Source: DATAEE01 sp036257535 | Lineage (GTDB): Bacteria > Acidobacteriota > Vicinamibacteria > Vicinamibacterales > 2-12-FULL-66-21 | Assembly (NCBI GenBank): GCA_036257535.1 | Contig: DATAFJ010000080.1 | Coordinates: forward strand, 1-19,440 | Direction of reading: 5' to 3' | DNA: 19,440 nucleotides | Shown: positions 6,345-13,161 of the stretch, piece by piece | Layout of the letters: each line of letters starts with the position of its first letter | Position numbering within the stretch: position 1 is the stretch's first letter | Program-made: the position numbers and the translations under genes | The notes under the pieces: generated by a model | What the model was told of the DNA's origin: nothing | Database searches by the model: none | The model's input: the letters and a program-made list of their open reading frames with translations, nothing else

Positions 6345-9068
6345 ATGATGCGGGTGGCCGCGCTGGGGCTGCTGCTGGCGGGATTGGCCGCCGGAGCCCA
6401 GCAGCCTGGCGACGAGCGCGACGATGGCCTTGCGCTCGTTGCCTTGCAGCTCGAGCAGGCGCTCATCAAGAGCGATCCCGCGATCTATCTCGCGCTCGTC
6501 GCCCCCGGATCCGATCACGCGTCCACTCGCGCCTTCGCCGACGCGGCATTCGTGTCCGGCGTCACCCGGGCCGTTGTGCGCGAACGCGATCGCGCACCGC
6601 TCGCGGGCGCGGCACCGGGCGAAGGCTATCGCGTCCTCTTCGAAGCGTTCATCGAGCGCGGACGCGCGGCGCGTATAGCGACCTGGCAGTTCGATCTCAG
6701 AAAGGGCCAGGCCGACGGCGGCGCCGGCAGCTGGTTCGTCGTCGGCGTGCAGCAGATTTCATCGGTCGACGGCCTCCATCGTCTCACGCTGAACCCGACG
6801 AAGCATTTCACGGCGAAGAATCTCGTCGTCACGGCGCCCGACCTGGCGCTGGAGCTGCCGTCCGGCGACGTGTTCGTCGCTGAAACGCCAGACGGTGTGA
6901 CGGCGCTCGTCCTCAAAGGGCGCGGGGCGATGCGGTTCGAGCCGCAGGCGCCGGCCGAGCGCGGACAGGTGCGGATCTTCGGGGGCACCGATACGTTCAC
7001 GTCACCGTTCGAGATCGCGTACGTCCGGATCAATCCGTTCGAGTTCGAGAGCCGCGTGACGCCTGGCGCGCTCACCCAGAGACCCATGGATGCCGGCGAG
7101 TTCCGCCGCGCCCAGGAGTTCTTCACCGAACAGGTCGGCCTGACGTTCGCGCTGAATCTCAGCGACCTCAGCCGCGAAACGTGGTCGCTCACGCCCCCGT
7201 TTGGCGACTTCCTGGCGGAGGTCCGGACCAGGCGCCACGGCACGCTGACCTACGCACGATCCGGCAACGAGCCCGAGGACATCACGCTGTTCGATCGCAA
7301 GCGGCGCAAGAACATCTCCGTGTATGCCTCGCCCGAGAAGCGGGCAGTGCTTGGCCGCCACTACGACGAAGACCTGCTCTCGGACTACGACGTCCTGAAC
7401 TACGACCTCGACGCGAACTTCTGGCCCGAGCGGCAGTGGATCGACGGCCACACGACGATTCGACTGAAAACGACGCGCTCCATCGCGACCCTCACGCTCC
7501 GGCTCGCCGAACCGCTGACGGTTCACTCGATCGTGTCCCCCAATCTGGGACGTCTGCTGTTTCTCCGTGTCGTCGGCCAGAACAGCGTCATCGTCAACCT
7601 TCCCGCGACCGTCGTCGAAGGCACGCCGCTGGCGCTCACGATCGTGTACTCGGGCCGGCTCGAGCCCCAGACGCTCGAGCGCGAGGCGATCGCGCTGGAG
7701 CCACCGGGGGGCGGTGGTCCCCGGATCGAGCAGGAACAGCAGGACATGCCGGTGATCGTCGCGGAGCCACGCGCGATCTACAGCAACCGCAGCTACTGGT
7801 ACCCGCAATCGACCGTCAACGACTACGCGACCGCGACGATGCGCGTGAGCGTCCCGCTCGACGCGGACGCCGTCGCCTCCGGCGAGCTGCGCGAGTCGCG
7901 CGTGGTTGCGGTGCCGACCGGCGATGGCAGCGAGCTGAGAAAGCTCCTCGTGTTCAATGCGGCGCTCCCGCTGCGGTACCTTTCGTGCCTGATCACGCGG
8001 TTGAATCACGTGGTCGCCGCAGACGTTCAGGTCGGCGCCGCGCAGGGGCGCGACGTGTCGGCGGCGCTCGCCGCCACCCGTACCGTCAAACCGGAAATCG
8101 CATCCGTCGCGCTGTCGATCAAGGCGAACCCCCGGCAGCAGTCGCGCGGACGCGCGATGCTCGACCAGGCGTCGAGCATGATTCGGTTTTTCAGCAGCCT
8201 CACGGGCGGCGCGCCGTACCCGAGCTTCACGCTCGCGCTCAGCGAGAGCGAGCTGCCGGGCGGCCACAGCCCGGCCTACTTCGCGATCCTCAACCAGCCG
8301 CTTCCGATGTCGCCGCTGACGTGGCGCGGTGATCCCGTCGTCTTCGACGCCGTTCCGACGTTCTTTCTCGCGCACGAGATCGCGCATCAATGGTGGGGAC
8401 AGTCGGTCGGCTGGAAGAACTATCACGAGCAGTGGATCAGCGAGGGATTCGCCCAGTACTTCGCCGCGCTCTACGCGCGCGAGGAGCGTGGCGACGAGGT
8501 GTTCGGAAACGTGCTGCGGCAGATGCGCAGGTGGGCGATCGAGCACGCCGACCAGGGCCCGGTCTCGCTCGGCTACCGCCTCGGCCACATCAAAGGCGAG
8601 GGACGCGTGTTCCGCGCCGTCATCTACAACAAGGGCGCGATGGTCCTGCACATGCTGCGGCGCCTCGTCGGCGACGACCCGTTTTTCGCGGGGCTGCGGC
8701 GGTTTTATCAGGACTACCGGTTCCGCAAGGCATCCACCGACGACTTCCGTCGGACGATGGAAGCGGAATCCGGAGTGAGCCTGGAGCGGTTCTTCGAGGA
8801 GTGGATCGAGGGGACCGAGATCCCGCGGCTCACGTTTCGATCGACCGTGTCGCCGGAAGGAAAGACGGCGATGCTCCGCTTCGAACACGTCGGACGCGTG
8901 ATGGACATCCCGATTCTCGTGACGCTCGTCTACGAATCCGGAACGACCGACGAGCTGCTCGTGCGCGTGACGGACCGCGTCGCCGAGGTCAAGGTTCCGC
9001 TGAATGGACGTCTGCGCGACGTGATCGTCAACCGTGACAACGCGGCGCTGGCGGAGATCCTAAGGTAG
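6345..9068 (+). CDS. Secreted M1-family (gluzincin) metallopeptidase without GAMEN motif
   Basis: 907 residues. The signal peptide is MMRVAALGLLLAGLAAGA, with cleavage before QQ. A long N-terminal region (to about residue 340) of unassigned fold precedes the M1 domains. The zinc site is complete: HEIAH at 677-681 and Glu700 in WISEGFAQY give the HEXXH-x18-E spacing of M1. The likely transition-state tyrosine is Tyr761 in IYNKGAM. The exopeptidase motif GAMEN, expected about 30 residues before HEXXH, is replaced by SELPGGHSPAYFA (about 635-647). Binding of a free substrate N-terminus is therefore in doubt, and the enzyme may not be a true aminopeptidase. The start at ATG 6345 is chosen because a signal peptide follows; the open frame extends upstream only as a shadow of the phosphatase gene. 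The last 9 bases overlap the convergent gene at 9060. Confidence 0.9.
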   Translation: MMRVAALGLLLAGLAAGAQQPGDERDDGLALVALQLEQALIKSDPAIYLALVAPGSDHASTRAFADAAFVSGVTRAVVRERDRAPLAGAAPGEGYRVLFEAFIERGRAARIATWQFDLRKGQADGGAGSWFVVGVQQISSVDGLHRLTLNPTKHFTAKNLVVTAPDLALELPSGDVFVAETPDGVTALVLKGRGAMRFEPQAPAERGQVRIFGGTDTFTSPFEIAYVRINPFEFESRVTPGALTQRPMDAGEFRRAQEFFTEQVGLTFALNLSDLSRETWSLTPPFGDFLAEVRTRRHGTLTYARSGNEPEDITLFDRKRRKNISVYASPEKRAVLGRHYDEDLLSDYDVLNYDLDANFWPERQWIDGHTTIRLKTTRSIATLTLRLAEPLTVHSIVSPNLGRLLFLRVVGQNSVIVNLPATVVEGTPLALTIVYSGRLEPQTLEREAIALEPPGGGGPRIEQEQQDMPVIVAEPRAIYSNRSYWYPQSTVNDYATATMRVSVPLDADAVASGELRESRVVAVPTGDGSELRKLLVFNAALPLRYLSCLITRLNHVVAADVQVGAAQGRDVSAALAATRTVKPEIASVALSIKANPRQQSRGRAMLDQASSMIRFFSSLTGGAPYPSFTLALSESELPGGHSPAYFAILNQPLPMSPLTWRGDPVVFDAVPTFFLAHEIAHQWWGQSVGWKNYHEQWISEGFAQYFAALYAREERGDEVFGNVLRQMRRWAIEHADQGPVSLGYRLGHIKGEGRVFRAVIYNKGAMVLHMLRRLVGDDPFFAGLRRFYQDYRFRKASTDDFRRTMEAESGVSLERFFEEWIEGTEIPRLTFRSTVSPEGKTAMLRFEHVGRVMDIPILVTLVYESGTTDELLVRVTDRVAEVKVPLNGRLRDVIVNRDNAALAEILR

Positions 9069-9488
9069 GTAGATCGCGGCGACTCTCGGCTCGCCGCTCC
9101 GCTCGAACGGCTCGAAGACCAGGATGAACCTGACGCCTTCGTACTCGTAGAAGCGCGTCAGACGCTCACCGAGCGCGCCTCGATCGACGTCCTGACGCCC
9201 GCTCTCCGCCGCGCGGCCGAGCCGCGCCGACACCACCGACAGCGTTTCCCCAATCCTGATTTGTGCGCCGTCTGCCAGCGGCAGCGCCTGGATCGAGACG
9301 GCTCGCTCCGGTACGGATGCGGGCAGCGACGCCGGCACGGCGGACACCAGCGGGGCCGCCGTCGTGGCGGGTTCGGCGCGAAGCTCCCGGAGAACCAGTG
9401 ATCCGACAGCGAACGTGGCGGCGAGGAAGGCAACTGCGATAGCCCATTCGACGACGGCGCCGAAGCGGGCGCGGGCTACGGAATCCAT
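9060..9488 (-). CDS. Small membrane-anchored protein of unknown function
   Basis: 142 residues; I do not recognise a family. A single TM helix (about 11-34, VVEWAIAVAFLAATFAVGSLVL) lies near the N-terminus. An Ala/Pro/Val-rich linker (about 38-65) and a compact C-terminal domain follow, containing IRIGETLSVVSARLGRAAE, then RLTRFYEYEGVRFILVFEPFE and ending RVAAIYLP. The GETLSVVSARLG stretch followed by strand-rich sequence recalls small SmpA/BamE-like or outer-membrane assembly folds, but this is speculative. The ATG at 9488 is chosen over the first ATG at 9554 because GGGAGG lies five bases upstream (9494-9499). The gene converges on the M1 peptidase, and its TAG (9062-9060) lies inside the peptidase's CTA codon, so the two coding regions overlap by 9 bases. 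Confidence 0.75.
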   Translation of the reverse strand: MDSVARARFGAVVEWAIAVAFLAATFAVGSLVLRELRAEPATTAAPLVSAVPASLPASVPERAVSIQALPLADGAQIRIGETLSVVSARLGRAAESGRQDVDRGALGERLTRFYEYEGVRFILVFEPFERSGEPRVAAIYLP

Positions 9489-9493
9489 GAGCG

Positions 9494-9499
9494 CCTCCC
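9494..9499 (-). promoter_or_regulatory. Shine-Dalgarno site deciding the start of the 9060-9488 gene
   Basis: GGGAGG on the minus strand, five bases before the ATG at 9488. It favours that start over the upstream in-frame ATG at 9554, which would add 22 unconserved-looking residues before the membrane anchor. Confidence 0.6.
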
Positions 9500-9571
9500 T
9501 GGGGAAAGAGAGCGCCGATAAGGGCACTCTAGGGCCCGGGAGGGGGACAGTCAAGCGGAAAGGAGTCGGGT

Positions 9572-9598
9572 ATGATCACCAGGATATGGAAACGGTGA
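9572..9598 (+). other. Possible 8-codon leader ORF overlapping the nuoG start
   Basis: AAGGAG (9560-9565) lies six bases before an ATG at 9572 that opens a short frame, MITRIWKR, ending at TGA 9596-9598. The nuoG ATG (9586) lies within this frame in another phase. The good ribosome site therefore suits the leader better than nuoG, whose own upstream AGGA is only two bases from its ATG. Ribosomes finishing the leader could reinitiate or slide back to nuoG. It may also be coincidence. Confidence 0.3.
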
Positions 9599-11361
9599 CC
9601 GTCACCATTGACGGCCAGCCCCTGAAAGTAGAGAAGGGCCGGACGGTGCTCCAGGCCGCCCTCGATCACGGCATCCAGGTCCCCTACTACTGCTATCACC
9701 CCGCCCTGGGCGTCGACGGTTCGTGCCGCGTCTGCATCGTCAAGATCGAGAAGATGCCGAAGCTGCAGACGGCGTGCTCGACCACGTGCACGGATGGCAT
9801 GATCGTGTTCACGCAGACCCCCGACGTGGTCGAAGCGCGCGCCAGCGTGTTCGAGTTCCTGCTCATCAATCACCCGCTCGACTGCCCCGTCTGCGACAAG
9901 GGGGGTGAGTGTCCGCTGCAGGACTTCTCGTACACGTTCGGACCGAACCGGAGCCGGATGGACTTCCCCCGGCGCGTGTTCGACGGAGAAGGCGTCCGTG
10001 CCGACGTGGACTTCGGGCCGACGCTGATGCTGAACCGGAACCGCTGCATCCTGTGCACGCGGTGCGTCCGGTTCATGCGTGACATCGACGGCGACGCGCA
10101 GATCAGCATCATCGATCGCGGGTACGGGAGCGAGATCGCCACGTTCCAGGAGGAGGGCGTCCACTCGCTCCTGTCGGGCAACCTGATGGATGTCTGTCCC
10201 GTAGGTGCGATCACGACGCGCGACTACCGGTTCAAGTCGCGCCCCTGGGACAACCCGGATGCGGTCGACACGATCTGCACGCTCTGCTCCAAAGGCTGCA
10301 ACACGACGGCGTGGATCAAAGCCAAGCCGGAGTGGGCCAAGGGAGCCCGGTTGATCCGCAATACGCCAAGGCTGAACCCGGACGTCAACGGCTACTGGAT
10401 GTGCGACATCGGCCGCTTCGACTATCACTGGATCGAAGGTGACCAGCGGCTGCGCAAGCCCATGGTTCGGACGGCCTCCGGCGCGCTCGAGCCGACCGAC
10501 TGGAACGACGCCATCGTCCGCCTGCGCGACCACGTGGCTCGAACGAACGGGCCGCTGGCGTTCTTCGTTTCGGCGCACGCGTCGCTCGAGGAGTTGTTCC
10601 TCGTCAAGCGTCTCGCCGAGTCGACCGGCGGCGGCCCTGCCGCCGTGAGCTGGCGGCATCGCGAGAAGATTCAGCCCCCGACTGTGCAGTTCCCCGTTCC
10701 GCCCGTTGACGCGCCGAACGTGTCCGGAGCGCGGGACCTCGGGATCGTCGGTGCTTCGATCAGTCCGTCCACGGGAAAGCCCGACATCGTTTCGTTGCGA
10801 AAGGCGGTCGAGGACGGCAGCGTCGGCGCCTTGTATGTCTTCGATCCAGGTCCGGACGGATCGATCGGTGAAGTGGACTGGATCATCCAGGCGCGCAAGA
10901 CGGGTGCGCTGCCGGTGCTGATCGTGCAGGGCGTACTGATGACCGCGCTTGCGTCGGCGGCCGACGTTCTCCTGCCGGGTTCGGTGTGGGTCGAAAAGGA
11001 AACGACATACACGAACGATCAGGGGCGTGTGCAGGGTGCGGCGCGAGTGATGGATCCGCCGGGCGACGCGAGAGAAGACTGGGACGTGTTCGTGAACGTC
11101 GGCGCGGCCTTCAGCGCCGGACTGACGTACGCGAGCGCCGCGGCCGTTCGCGCGGATATCGCCGCCGCACTGGCCGGCAACCCCGCTTACGCCGGTTTGC
11201 CGAACCTCTCGTTCGCAGCGCCGGTGTCGGGCCGCTCCTGGCTGCAGGCGTCGAATCCGTCGGAGCGGTGGAAGTGGGACTTCATGTTCCAGGATCTACC
11301 TCCGGTGAAGTTCGACGAGACACGGCCCGCCGGCGTGATCCCGCTCACGCGCGTGGAATAG
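9586..11361 (+). CDS. nuoG: NADH-quinone oxidoreductase subunit G-like iron-sulfur protein, shortened
   Basis: 591 residues. The N-terminal ferredoxin domain binds a 2Fe-2S cluster (C36, C47, C50, with C64 or C68). HPLDCPVCDKGGEC supplies the His/Cys 4Fe-4S site (H96, C100, C103, C109). CILCTRC (C154, C157, C160) with C204 in VCPVGA forms the next 4Fe-4S site. CTLCSKGC with C273 (C231, C234, C238, C273) looks like the N7-type cluster at the start of the molybdopterin-like domain. That last domain is much reduced, to about 320 residues, where E. coli NuoG is about 908 residues in total. It still ends with the ADVLLPGSVWVEKETTYTNDQGRVQ block typical of NuoG. In complex I it would pass electrons from NADH toward quinone. 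The neighbours are not nuo genes; ccdA follows after 8 bases. A hydrogenase or formate dehydrogenase partner role is an alternative. Confidence 0.88.
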   Translation: METVTVTIDGQPLKVEKGRTVLQAALDHGIQVPYYCYHPALGVDGSCRVCIVKIEKMPKLQTACSTTCTDGMIVFTQTPDVVEARASVFEFLLINHPLDCPVCDKGGECPLQDFSYTFGPNRSRMDFPRRVFDGEGVRADVDFGPTLMLNRNRCILCTRCVRFMRDIDGDAQISIIDRGYGSEIATFQEEGVHSLLSGNLMDVCPVGAITTRDYRFKSRPWDNPDAVDTICTLCSKGCNTTAWIKAKPEWAKGARLIRNTPRLNPDVNGYWMCDIGRFDYHWIEGDQRLRKPMVRTASGALEPTDWNDAIVRLRDHVARTNGPLAFFVSAHASLEELFLVKRLAESTGGGPAAVSWRHREKIQPPTVQFPVPPVDAPNVSGARDLGIVGASISPSTGKPDIVSLRKAVEDGSVGALYVFDPGPDGSIGEVDWIIQARKTGALPVLIVQGVLMTALASAADVLLPGSVWVEKETTYTNDQGRVQGAARVMDPPGDAREDWDVFVNVGAAFSAGLTYASAAAVRADIAAALAGNPAYAGLPNLSFAAPVSGRSWLQASNPSERWKWDFMFQDLPPVKFDETRPAGVIPLTRVE

Positions 11362-11369
11362 CGCGCCGA

Positions 11370-12095
11370 ATGGAGCAAGTTACTCTCCTCACTGCGTTCG
11401 TCGCGGGGCTACTGTCGTTCGTCTCTCCGTGCGTCCTGCCGCTCATCCCGGGCTATCTCTCGTTCGTGTCGGGCCTGTCGCTCGATGACATGCGCGCCGG
11501 CGCGCGCGGGAACGCCGCCGCAAGGCGTCAGGTTCTCGTCGCCTCGTCCGTCTTCGTGCTCGGGTTTTCGCTCGTCTTCATCGCGCTCGGTGCGTCCGCG
11601 TCGGCGATCGGAGAGTTCCTCCTGTCGAGGCTCCCGCTGCTCGGCAAGATTGCCGGCGTGCTCATCATCATTTTTGGTCTGCACACGATGGGTGTGTTCC
11701 GGCTTCGGTTCCTCGAGACGGAGAAGCGCGTCCAGACCTCGCGCAAGCCGGCCGGCCTCTTCGGGGCGCTGCTCGTCGGCATCGCCTTCGCGTTCGGCTG
11801 GACCCCGTGCATCGGACCGATCCTGGGAGGCATTCTCGCGATCGCGGGATCGCGCGACAGCGTCGGGGAGGGCGTTCAGCTGCTGGCGGTGTACTCGCTC
11901 GGCCTGGGGATTCCGTTCTTGTTGACGTCGCTCGCCGTGGATCGGTTCTTCGCGGCGACCGCGAAAATTCGCCGCTACTATCACGCCATCGAAGTGACGT
12001 CGGGCGCGCTGCTCGTCGCGATCGGCGTCCTGATCTTCACCAACCAGTTCACGATCATCGCGCGCTACCTCGAGCCGTATCTGCCGACGTACTAA
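11370..12095 (+). CDS. ccdA: CcdA-type cytochrome c biogenesis / thiol-disulfide reductant transporter
   Basis: 241 residues with six predicted TM helices. The two redox cysteines of the family are present: Cys21 in SFVSPCVLPLIPGY and Cys147 in GWTPCIGPILGG, each at the head of a repeated half. CcdA carries reducing power from cytoplasmic thioredoxin across the membrane to thiol oxidoreductases used in cytochrome c maturation and other periplasmic reductions. No thioredoxin-like partner or ccm/res gene is adjacent. The ATG at 11370 is chosen because the first TM helix follows at once; the longer frame upstream is a shadow of nuoG. It lies 8 bases after nuoG, so a shared transcript is likely. 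Its last codon and TAA lie inside the left arm of the inverted-repeat element at 12089-12192. Confidence 0.93.
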   Translation: MEQVTLLTAFVAGLLSFVSPCVLPLIPGYLSFVSGLSLDDMRAGARGNAAARRQVLVASSVFVLGFSLVFIALGASASAIGEFLLSRLPLLGKIAGVLIIIFGLHTMGVFRLRFLETEKRVQTSRKPAGLFGALLVGIAFAFGWTPCIGPILGGILAIAGSRDSVGEGVQLLAVYSLGLGIPFLLTSLAVDRFFAATAKIRRYYHAIEVTSGALLVAIGVLIFTNQFTIIARYLEPYLPTY

Positions 12096-12096
12096 A

Positions 12097-12123
12097 GGGG
12101 TCTGACCCCATTTTGTCGTTTTT
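12097..12123 (+). terminator. Intrinsic terminator of ccdA (left arm of the element)
   Basis: GGGGTCTGACCCC (12097-12109) can form a 5-bp stem with a 3-base loop. It is followed by ATTTT (12110-12114) and a second T5 run (12119-12123). The hairpin starts one base after the ccdA TAA. The stem is short, but the full 40-base arms can also pair into a far longer hairpin. Confidence 0.6.
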
Positions 12124-12157
12124 CGTAACCACAGAAACATTCGCGATCGTGCTTACG

Positions 12158-12184
12158 AAAAACGAAAAAATGGGGTCAGACCCC
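12158..12184 (-). terminator. Intrinsic terminator of the diacylglycerol-kinase-family gene (right arm)
   Basis: On the minus strand the same GGGGTCTGACCCC hairpin (12184-12172) is followed by A and a T6 run (12170-12165), then a further T5. It starts one base after this gene's TAA, a mirror image of the ccdA side, so the element works as a bidirectional terminator. Confidence 0.65.
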
Positions 12185-12185
12185 T

Positions 12186-13085
12186 TTAGTACACCACCCT
12201 GATCGCTCCCGGAATCACGCGCACTTCGGCATGCGTGGCGGGGGCGATCGGCTCGCCGTCGGCGTGTATCGCCATCGGCGCCTCCGACTCAATCAGCGCA
12301 CGTTCGACCGTCTGCGTGATGGCCCCCTCCGCGCGGTCCGCGGTCCCGCGAAAGAGATGGCGGACCCTCCACAAGTGCTTCACCAGCGACCGGTCGTCCA
12401 CGATGACGGCGTCGAGCCGGCCGTCATCGACCCGGGCGCGCGGCGCGATGATGGCGCCACTGCCGTACTGACGCGCGTTGGCGAAGACGACGAGCAGCGC
12501 CGTCGTGTCGAGCGGGGGGGCGCCATCCAGGACGAGCCGATAGCGCTGGGCTCGATACGTGAGAATCGCCCGAAGGCCGATCGTGACGTAAGGCAGGGCG
12601 CCGCGCCGGCCGGCGGCGAGCTCGTGAAACGTGCGCGCGACCAGGGCATCGAACCCGATCCCCACGAGATTCAGGAAGAAACGCCCGTTCACCTCGCCCG
12701 CGTCAATCCATTTCGGCTCAGCTCGCACTGCCCTCGCGAAGGCCTCTTCCGGCTCGGTCAAAAGACCGAGATCGGTCGCCAGGCCATTGCCAGATCCCGC
12801 CGGCACAATCCCCAACGGCACGCCGGCCGCGAGCAGCGTCGTTCCCGTCTCGTTAATCGTGCCGTCGCCGCCCCAGGCGATCACGCGCGACGCGCCGTTG
12901 TCGATCATCGCGCGCGCGAGCTCGCGGGCATGGCCCGCGCGCTCGGTGACGCGGACGTCCGCCACGCAGCCGAGCTCCGTCAGCACCTTCCTGGCCAGCT
13001 CCGCGCGCGAACGGCCGGCGTCGTGATGCGCGCCGGCGCCCGACACCGGGTTGATGACGACGCCGATGCGCGGGCGTGAATTCAT
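12186..13085 (-). CDS. Diacylglycerol kinase-family (YegS/DagK/BmrU-like) lipid kinase
   Basis: 299 residues, typical length. The DAGK catalytic domain comes first: IGVVINPVSGAGA (8-19) for nucleotide binding, WGGDGTINE (71-79) with the GGDGT motif, and VPAGSGNGLATDLG (94-107). The C-terminal beta-sandwich carries DDGRLDAVIV and ends HADGEP near residue 275, both usual in the family. Members phosphorylate diacylglycerol or related lipids such as sphingoid bases with ATP at the inner membrane face; the substrate here cannot be told. The ATG at 13085 gives the natural N-terminus, with no clear ribosome site. It diverges from the GAF receptor gene at 13162 and converges on ccdA. Its TAA lies inside the right arm of the inverted-repeat element. 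Confidence 0.92.
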   Translation of the reverse strand: MNSRPRIGVVINPVSGAGAHHDAGRSRAELARKVLTELGCVADVRVTERAGHARELARAMIDNGASRVIAWGGDGTINETGTTLLAAGVPLGIVPAGSGNGLATDLGLLTEPEEAFARAVRAEPKWIDAGEVNGRFFLNLVGIGFDALVARTFHELAAGRRGALPYVTIGLRAILTYRAQRYRLVLDGAPPLDTTALLVVFANARQYGSGAIIAPRARVDDGRLDAVIVDDRSLVKHLWRVRHLFRGTADRAEGAITQTVERALIESEAPMAIHADGEPIAPATHAEVRVIPGAIRVVY

Positions 13086-13161
13086 GTTCGTGATCGGGGC
13101 GGCCCGCCAGCCGGCGGTTTTATCTGCGGTATATTAGTCGCCCACACATCTCGGAGGCTCG

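Larger units (their letters stand above)
12089..12192. repeat. 104-base REPIN/MITE-like inverted-repeat element between convergent genes
   Basis: Two 40-base arms (12089-12128 and 12153-12192) are inverted copies that match at 39 of 40 positions; the one mismatch pairs 12115 with 12166. A 24-base spacer separates them. Each arm reads outside to inside GTACTAA, AGGGGTCTGACCCC, then a T-rich tract and TCGTAA. The nested GGGGTC/GACCCC makes each arm a small palindrome by itself, so the whole is a pair of inverted palindromes, as in REPINs. The arms include the last sense codon and TAA of both flanking genes. No transposase is nearby; if mobile, it is moved in trans. Confidence 0.85.

Noticed and set aside
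13104..13121. CCGCC-AGCC-GGCGG hairpin followed by TTTTA, resembling a terminator
   Set aside because: It lies between two divergent genes, where no transcript would end on the plus strand. The stem is only 5 bp in GC-rich DNA, so chance is likely.
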